From positions 1 through 5,444 of the forward strand of contig DCTL01000002.1 in assembly GCA_002329255.1 (NCBI GenBank): DNA of 5,444 nucleotides, read 5' to 3'. Positions 1 through 3,638 of the stretch are shown piece by piece. Under the pieces are notes generated by a model. The model worked only from the letters and a program-made list of their open reading frames with translations. It was not told where the DNA came from and ran no database searches. Position 1 is the stretch's first letter; the number at the start of each line of letters is the position of its first letter. The DNA is from Patescibacteria group bacterium UBA1441 (lineage in GTDB: Bacteria; Patescibacteriota; Minisyncoccia; Minisyncoccales; UBA1441). The translations under genes and the position numbers were made by a program.

Positions 1-249
1 TACCCCACCAACTAGCTGATAGAACGCAGGCCAATCCCATTCCGGCCGAAGCCTTTACTTAACCAACCATACGATCGGTTAAGACCATCGGACATTAGCC
101 CTGATTTCTCAGGGTTATTTCCATGAATGGGGCATGTTGCCCACGTGTTACTAACCCGTTTGCCGGTGCTCCCGAAGGAGCCCCTTGACTTGCATGCCTT
201 ATCCACACCACCAGCGTTCACCCTGAGCTAGGATCAAACTCTCAACAAA
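1..249 (-). rRNA. rrs: 16S ribosomal RNA, 5' portion (3' part outside window)
   Basis: Read on the minus strand, this stretch has the conserved start of bacterial 16S: AGAGTTTGATCCTAGCTCAG begins at 242, followed by GGTGAACGCTGG, GGCATGCAAGTC, AGTAACACGTGGGCAA and, near the window edge, CAGCTAGTTGGTGGGGTA. This corresponds to about the first 265 nucleotides of the E. coli molecule. The mature 5' end is estimated at about 249 by aligning A242 with E. coli A8, so it may be off by several bases. The base at E. coli position 21 is A (window 229) instead of the usual G, which turns a U-G pair of helix 1 into U-A. The region GGATAAGGCATGCAAGTC differs from the usual 'CTAATACATGCAAGTC' and resembles Patescibacteria/CPR sequences from memory; this placement is tentative. 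The gene lies downstream of rpsP in the same direction. Confidence 0.97.
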
Positions 250-288
250 AAATAAACTCAAGGCGATTCTAAATAATCAACTATTCAA

Positions 289-300
289 TTTTCAAGATCA
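289..300 (-). promoter_or_regulatory. boxA-like antitermination element in the 16S leader
   Basis: On the minus strand the leader reads TGATCTTGAAAA, which matches 9 of 12 bases of the E. coli rrn boxA (TGCTCTTTAACA). It also resembles the TGTTCTTTGAAAACT leader element of Firmicutes. boxA RNA is bound by NusB with S10 to keep RNA polymerase from terminating early in rRNA genes, and nusB lies three genes upstream in the same direction. If transcription starts at about 304 the element would sit only a few bases from the 5' end, closer than in E. coli; in a read-through transcript from the upstream operon the spacing would not be a concern. Confidence 0.45.
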
Positions 301-310
301 ACCGCTGATA

Positions 311-339
311 ATTTTACTTCAACTGACTAAATCTGTCAA
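311..339 (-). promoter_or_regulatory. Predicted 16S rRNA promoter
   Basis: On the minus strand a perfect -35 box TTGACA (339 to 334) is followed by a 17-bp spacer and a -10 box TAAAAT (316 to 311), one base from TATAAT. Transcription is expected to begin at about 304, giving a leader of roughly 55 nucleotides before the mature 16S end. This is the strongest sigma-70-type promoter seen in the window, which suits a stable RNA gene. It begins only 8 bp after the rpsP stop codon, so any upstream enhancer (UP) sequence would lie inside rpsP. Confidence 0.8.
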
Positions 340-345
340 ATGAAG
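317..345 (-). other. Imperfect stem-loop over the rRNA promoter -35 and spacer
   Basis: On the minus strand CTTCA (345-341) pairs with TGAAG (321-317) and TGAC (338-335) pairs with GTCA (327-324), with a T-T mismatch and a T-G wobble between the two helices and a 7-base loop. It would form in RNA reading out of rpsP. It is followed by TAAAATTATC, not a run of T, so it does not look like a normal intrinsic terminator. It could slow or protect the 3' end of the rpsP message, or be a chance overlap with promoter bases. Confidence 0.4.
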
Positions 346-347
346 GT

Positions 348-791
348 TCAATCCTCTTTTACGTCAATCGACTTCTTTTCGATTTCAGTTGATTCCTCTT
401 CAGAAGCCGATTTCTGGTCTGCATTTTCGATCGCTGCCGGTCCTTTTTCTTCTGGTGACTTTTTATCCTCACTTGTTTTCTCGCTTTCTGGAGCGGGGGT
501 TATCTCCGACTCTTCTTTGGCCGGACTTTTCTTAAGTACATTTATCTTCGGCCCTTCAATAATTTTCGCCGTCACCAAAAGATTGTGTACTCGAGGTGAT
601 GCCTGAGCCCCGACGCCAAGCCAGTATTTGATTCGTTCTTCGTTAAGACTAGTCTCCTTAGTTAATGGATTAAAGAACCCCAATCGCTCTCGAAAACGCC
701 CTCCTTGAGGAGCGTTGCGGCTATCGGTAACTACAATTCGATAAAAAGGATTATTCTTACGACCTGTTCTAAAAAACCTAATTTTTAACAT
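348..791 (-). CDS. rpsP: 30S ribosomal protein S16 with long acidic C-terminal tail
   Basis: S16 is a small-subunit protein that binds 16S rRNA early in assembly of the 5' domain. Residues 1-85 are a full S16 domain: MLKIRFFRTGRKNNPFYRIV at the N-terminus, then VTDSRNAPQGGRFRERLGFF, and NEERIKYWLGVGAQ before the usual end. Many S16 proteins stop near residue 80-90; this one runs to 147. Residues 89-147 are rich in Glu, Lys, Ser and Pro (19 of 59 are Asp or Glu) and look disordered. The ATG lies 9 bp after the rnc stop, with no clear Shine-Dalgarno sequence. The gene is the last protein gene before the 16S gene, so its protein and its rRNA target are neighbours. In many bacteria rpsP sits with rimM, trmD and rplS, which are absent here. 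Confidence 0.96.
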   Translation of the reverse strand: MLKIRFFRTGRKNNPFYRIVVTDSRNAPQGGRFRERLGFFNPLTKETSLNEERIKYWLGVGAQASPRVHNLLVTAKIIEGPKINVLKKSPAKEESEITPAPESEKTSEDKKSPEEKGPAAIENADQKSASEEESTEIEKKSIDVKED

Positions 792-800
792 ATGTATGCT

Positions 801-1511
801 TTATTTTAACGATTTTAATGCTTGAGCAGCAGCAACTTGTTCCGCCGCTTGTTTTGATCGACCCGATCCGGAGCCAATCATTTGATCACTCAAGAAAACT
901 CCAACCTTGAACTGTTTTTTATGATCGGGACCCTGAGTTTCAAGTACTTGATAATTTAAGGCCCCCTTTTGACGAGATTGAATAAATTCTTGAAGTTCGG
1001 ACTTAGCATCTAAGTCAGCCGCTGAGTCAATTATCTCTGGTAAACGGACTAGAATTTGGCTGTTGATGAATTGTCGAGTAGTTTTAAGACCTTGGTCTAA
1101 ATAAAGAGCTCCGATGAAAGCTTCTAGGGTGTCAGCCAATAAGCTGCGACTTGTTGGTCCCTGTCGTTCCCCTTTGGAAAGAAGAAGATAATCAGAGAAA
1201 CTGAGTTGCTCAGCAACCAGAGCCAAGCTATCAGTTTTGACTAAAGCCGCTCGCCAACGAGTTAACTGACCTTCGGGATTAGAATATTGACGAAAAAGAT
1301 ATTCGGTGACAATCATCTCAAGGGCCGCATCTCCTAAGAATTCCAGCCGTTCATTGTTCTTTAAAGAATGGCTGGGGTATTCATTCAAGAAAGAACGATG
1401 AGTAAAGGCTTGGACTAAATTAGATTTATTCTTAAAAGAAATTTTTAAGCGTTGTTCTAACCGATCAAGACCTTGGTTTTGATAAAGAGCTTCAATTTCC
1501 TTCTGATTCAT
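801..1511 (-). CDS. rnc: Ribonuclease III
   Basis: RNase III cuts double-stranded RNA, notably the stems flanking pre-16S and pre-23S rRNA. The protein (236 residues from the chosen start) has the nuclease domain at about 1-150 and a double-stranded RNA-binding domain at about 168-236. The signature [10 protein letters not shown] is at residues 53-62. By alignment with E. coli E38, E41, D45, E65, D114 and E117, the active-site acids are E54, E57, D61, E80, D127 and E130, all present. The RNA-binding domain ends with [21 protein letters not shown] in the usual place. I chose the ATG at 1511, which overlaps the nusB end by 20 bp. An upstream ATG at 1559 would add 16 residues ([16 protein letters not shown]), overlap nusB by 68 bp and not match the family N-terminus. 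Neither start has a clear Shine-Dalgarno, so coupling to nusB translation is likely. Confidence 0.95.
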   Translation of the reverse strand: MNQKEIEALYQNQGLDRLEQRLKISFKNKSNLVQAFTHRSFLNEYPSHSLKNNERLEFLGDAALEMIVTEYLFRQYSNPEGQLTRWRAALVKTDSLALVAEQLSFSDYLLLSKGERQGPTSRSLLADTLEAFIGALYLDQGLKTTRQFINSQILVRLPEIIDSAADLDAKSELQEFIQSRQKGALNYQVLETQGPDHKKQFKVGVFLSDQMIGSGSGRSKQAAEQVAAAQALKSLK

Positions 1512-1950
1512 TAGACTGAATTTTCTTGGTTTCTTCAAAAACAGCACCAAGAATACCATTAATGAAGTGGCCAGAGGCTAAGCCTCCAAAATCTTTACCC
1601 AATTCAATTGCTTCATTGATAGCAACTTTTGGTGGCACTTCTTTGGGATTTAAATAAAGCAGTTCGTAAAGACCTAGCCGTAAAATATTACGATCAACCA
1701 ACGTCATCTTCTCTAGTGGCCACTTAGGAGCTGATCGTTTAATAATGTCATCGATCTCAACCATGTTGGTGCTAATTCCTAAGACTAACTGGCGACAGAA
1801 ATCCTCAGTCTCCTTATCCACTTTCATATCTTCGGCCCCCTTCAAAACTTGTTCTAAATAGTAGTCTTGACGTTCAGGTTCTGAACCATAAAAATCCCAC
1901 TGATAAAGTGTTTGAATAGCCAGTGAACGAGCTTGGTGACGTGAAGCCAT
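1492..1950 (-). CDS. nusB: Transcription antitermination factor NusB
   Basis: NusB is a small all-helical protein that with S10 (NusE) binds boxA RNA in rRNA leaders and prevents premature termination. The 152 residues span the full family length. Visible hallmarks are the basic N-terminal helix [18 protein letters not shown] (residues 3-20, the RNA-binding face), [16 protein letters not shown] (85-100), the family signature [13 protein letters not shown] (110-122) and FINGILGAV (129-137). The ATG lies 2 bp after the rpmF stop (TAA TA ATG) and its end overlaps rnc, so it sits in the middle of a tight operon. Its position three genes above the 16S gene, whose leader has a boxA-like element, fits its job. 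No good Shine-Dalgarno sequence precedes it. Confidence 0.95.
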   Translation of the reverse strand: MASRHQARSLAIQTLYQWDFYGSEPERQDYYLEQVLKGAEDMKVDKETEDFCRQLVLGISTNMVEIDDIIKRSAPKWPLEKMTLVDRNILRLGLYELLYLNPKEVPPKVAINEAIELGKDFGGLASGHFINGILGAVFEETKKIQSNESEGN

Positions 1951-1952
1951 TA

Positions 1953-2204
1953 TTAATTTTCAGCTGACTGTTGCTGGGACTGTTTCTCCTCTTTTTGGCG
2001 TTTTTTTCTTTCCTGTTTACCGAGATCCTTTAAAACATCGATTACTTCCCGTCCTCGATAATAGCCACAATAATCACAGACCGTATGAGGCTTCTTGGGC
2101 TTGCCACACTTACTGCAATTAACTAACGTTGGAGCCGAAACATAATAATGCATTCGGCCCTGATCCCGCCTTGATTTAGTTTTTCTTTGTTTAGGTACTG
2201 CCAT
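1953..2204 (-). CDS. rpmF: 50S ribosomal protein L32, zinc-ribbon type
   Basis: L32 is a small large-subunit protein. The 83 residues begin with the family start [20 protein letters not shown] and contain a four-cysteine zinc ribbon: C30 and C33 (NCSKCGK), then C43 and C46 (CDYCG), followed by [10 protein letters not shown]. All four cysteines are kept, so this is the zinc-binding (C+) form, not the cysteine-free form that some bacteria use under zinc limitation. Residues 62-83 form a Lys, Glu and Gln-rich tail beyond the typical length of about 57-60. The same frame is open upstream to 2282, but that part overlaps rnhB and lacks family similarity, so the ATG at 2204 is taken. It lies 23 bp after rnhB, with at most a weak AAGAG as ribosome site. 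Confidence 0.95.
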   Translation of the reverse strand: MAVPKQRKTKSRRDQGRMHYYVSAPTLVNCSKCGKPKKPHTVCDYCGYYRGREVIDVLKDLGKQERKKRQKEEKQSQQQSAEN

Positions 2205-2227
2205 AAGACTCTTAACTTTACCAAAGT

Positions 2228-2887
2228 TTAAGCTTTTTGCCAAGTCCCGGTCAGGCGAAAACTGCGTCGATGGATTGAACAAAGACCTTTTTGAGCAATT
2301 GCCTGATAGTGCTGACGCGTAGCGTAGCCTTTATGCTGTTCAAAAAGATATCCGGGAAATTGACGAGCATATTTAATCATCAGTTGATCTCGATAGACTT
2401 TAGCTAGAATTGAGGCCAGTGCAACCGAGAAAACTTGATCATCAGCTTTTGGACGAACGATCTGAGGCCAATTAACCGATAATTTAAAATTACCATCGAT
2501 AATTAGGATCGAAGGATGAACTGACAGTTTGTTAACTGCTCGCAACATTGCTTTTTTAGTCGCAGTAAGAATGTCGGTTCGATCAATTATTTTTTCTGAA
2601 ACAGAACCAATCGCCCAAGAAATTCCATCCAATTCTTTAGCCGCCACAGCAATCTCTTCTCGCTGTCGAGAGTTGAGCTTTTTGGAGTCACGGACATTTT
2701 TTAAAGAAGATGGAATAGAACGCGAGAGAAATGAGTGATTAAGACAAACAGCCGCTGCCACTACCGGCCCCGCTAAAGCTCCCCGACCGACTTCATCTAA
2801 GCCAACGACATTTTGATATCCTTGAGCTAGCATTCTTTGTTCGGCCTTGAGATCTAGTCCTGGTTTGTTAAAAAAATCTATTTGCAC
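2228..2887 (-). CDS. rnhB: Ribonuclease HII
   Basis: RNase HII cuts the RNA strand of RNA-DNA hybrids and removes single ribonucleotides misplaced in DNA. The 219 residues match the family throughout. GLDEVGRGALAGPVVAAAV (29-47) holds the catalytic D31 and E32 and the GRG loop that reads the ribo-deoxyribo junction. LIIDGN gives D131, and RPKADD (145-150) gives D149 as the fourth acidic residue. ALASILAKVYRD (156-167) and HKGYAT (185-190, with the substrate-contacting Tyr188) are also present. The start is GTG at 2887, preceded by AAGG eight bases upstream; it keeps the family's usual lead-in LKAEQRMLAQGY before the first Asp. A later ATG at 2833 would also leave the active site whole. This is the first gene of the leftward operon. 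Confidence 0.95.
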   Translation of the reverse strand: MQIDFFNKPGLDLKAEQRMLAQGYQNVVGLDEVGRGALAGPVVAAAVCLNHSFLSRSIPSSLKNVRDSKKLNSRQREEIAVAAKELDGISWAIGSVSEKIIDRTDILTATKKAMLRAVNKLSVHPSILIIDGNFKLSVNWPQIVRPKADDQVFSVALASILAKVYRDQLMIKYARQFPGYLFEQHKGYATRQHYQAIAQKGLCSIHRRSFRLTGTWQKA

Positions 2888-2893
2888 TATAAT
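2865..2893 (+). promoter_or_regulatory. Predicted promoter of the repeat-protein and dnaE operon
   Basis: On the plus strand TTGTTA (2865-2870), a 17-bp spacer and a perfect TATAAT (2888-2893) are followed by a start expected near 2900, which leaves a leader of about 34 bases to the ATG at 2934. The -35 box lies inside the first codons of rnhB and the spacer ends at the rnhB start codon. It would drive both the repeat protein and dnaE. Confidence 0.6.
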
Positions 2894-2911
2894 AGCCTTA
2901 GAATTCTTTTT

Positions 2912-2940
2912 ATTTTAACTTCTTTTGCTTAAAATGAAAA
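2912..2940 (-). promoter_or_regulatory. Possible promoter of the rnhB-rpsP operon
   Basis: On the minus strand TTTTCA (2940-2935) and TAAAAT (2917-2912) are separated by 17 bp; each is a partial match to the sigma-70 boxes (4 and 5 of 6). Transcription would begin near 2905, about 18 bases before the rnhB GTG and upstream of its AAGG ribosome site. The region is AT-rich, so chance matches are likely. Confidence 0.35.
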
Positions 2941-3638
2941 ACGACTCCCCTACTCCTCAGACGACATTAGAAACGGCTTCTGTTTTAATGCCGGCTGATA
3001 TTGAAAAGGAATTAAAGACAGCTCGTGACCAAGGTCGAGCAGTAGATTTTAGTTATAAGATTCTTCCCTTTCTCTCATTAGCCGAAAGAAAACTCGAAAC
3101 CGGACTGAATCTTGAAGGCGCTACTATCCTAGGATCAATTTCTCTGCGCGGGGTAATGATTGATGGAGATTTGAATATTAGCCGAGCCATCGTGAAGGGA
3201 TCGGTTTTCTTAGACCAGGCTACGATTATGGGCTCGGTCAGCTTAGAACAAACTACCGTCCGCGGAGTTATCAATTTAGTTGGATCTCAAATCAAAGATA
3301 GTTTAAATTTTAATCAGTTGATTAACAATGGTTTTATTAGTCTAGCTAAAGCTCGTATTGGTGGTGATTTCAATTTAACCGGCGGACGAATCCAAGAATC
3401 AAAACAAGGCAATTTAACTATTGAAGGAAATCTCTATCTCAGGCAAGCCGTGATTAACGGTAATCTTAATTTACAGCGTTCCGCCATTGAAGGATCAGTT
3501 GACTTAATGCAGTTACTGGCTCTAGGAACCGTCAATCTAGAAGAAGCCTTCATCGCTAAATATTTAATCATTCGAGAAGCAGTTTTAGAGGACGGTATTA
3601 TTTTAAAAGGAGCGCGATATCAACAGTTGGTCAAATGA
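2934..3638 (+). CDS. Unrecognised 11-residue tandem-repeat protein (predicted beta-solenoid)
   Basis: I do not recognise a named family. The 234 residues divide into an N-terminal segment (1-55: polar first 20 residues, then a likely helical part ADIEKELKTARDQGRAV and ILPFLSLAERKLE) and sixteen consecutive repeats of 11 residues (56-230). The pattern is G-[SDN]-[VIL]-x-[LIF]-x-x-[AGT]-x-[IV]-x, for example GSVSLEQTTVR and GNLNLQRSAIE. Hydrophobic positions 3, 5 and 10 would face the core of a beta-helix, as in pentapeptide-repeat proteins and related solenoids. There is no signal peptide, membrane segment, Cys, His or Trp, so a structural or binding role in the cytoplasm is more likely than an enzyme; that is inference. 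The ATG at 2934 is preferred; a TTG at 2925 in the same frame adds three residues. No Shine-Dalgarno sequence is visible. The stop overlaps the dnaE start (ATGA), indicating coupled translation. Confidence 0.88.
   Translation: MKNDSPTPQTTLETASVLMPADIEKELKTARDQGRAVDFSYKILPFLSLAERKLETGLNLEGATILGSISLRGVMIDGDLNISRAIVKGSVFLDQATIMGSVSLEQTTVRGVINLVGSQIKDSLNFNQLINNGFISLAKARIGGDFNLTGGRIQESKQGNLTIEGNLYLRQAVINGNLNLQRSAIEGSVDLMQLLALGTVNLEEAFIAKYLIIREAVLEDGIILKGARYQQLVK
3099..3623 (+). repeat. Sixteen degenerate 33-bp coding repeats (11-residue units)
   Basis: Units begin at residues 56, 67, 78, 89, 100, 111, 122, 133, 144, 155, 165, 176, 187, 198, 209 and 220 of the repeat protein. All are 11 residues except the tenth (155-164, ESKQGNLTIE), which has 10 and poorly fits the pattern, so it may be a loop leaving the solenoid. 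The last two units (starting K209 and D220) are the most divergent, as expected for a cap. The repeats are clear in protein but diverged in DNA, so this is an old array, not a recent expansion. Confidence 0.85.

Noticed and set aside
12..221. Open frame on the minus strand inside the 16S gene
   Set aside because: The DNA matches conserved 16S rRNA; the reading frame is incidental.
317..345. Stem-loop after rpsP as an intrinsic terminator
   Set aside because: No T-run follows, and the stem is interrupted by a mismatch and a wobble.
340..606. Open frame on the plus strand opposite rpsP
   Set aside because: It mirrors the Glu/Ser-rich tail codons of S16 as a Ser/Phe-rich product with no family features.
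1512..1559. 16-residue hydrophobic extension of RNase III that might look like a membrane anchor
   Set aside because: It is antisense-free but coded within the nusB end in another frame, is not found in the family, and the internal ATG at 1511 fits better.
2205..2282. 26-residue N-terminal extension of L32
   Set aside because: It overlaps the 3' end of rnhB and lacks family similarity; L32 proteins start at MAVPK.
2529..2738. Open frame on the plus strand opposite rnhB
   Set aside because: It lies wholly within a well-supported RNase HII gene and has no recognisable features.
2889..2894. TATTAT on the minus strand as a -10 box for rnhB
   Set aside because: Transcription would start inside the coding region after the GTG, so it cannot serve that start; it is the reverse face of the plus-strand TATAAT.
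3053..3274. Open frame on the minus strand opposite the repeat gene
   Set aside because: Shadow of the repeat coding region, with no independent start signal.
2934..3638. Repeat protein as a bactofilin
   Set aside because: The strict 11-residue G-[SDN]-[VIL]-x-[LIF] unit over the whole length does not match the bactofilin domain pattern as I know it; a profile search could overturn this.
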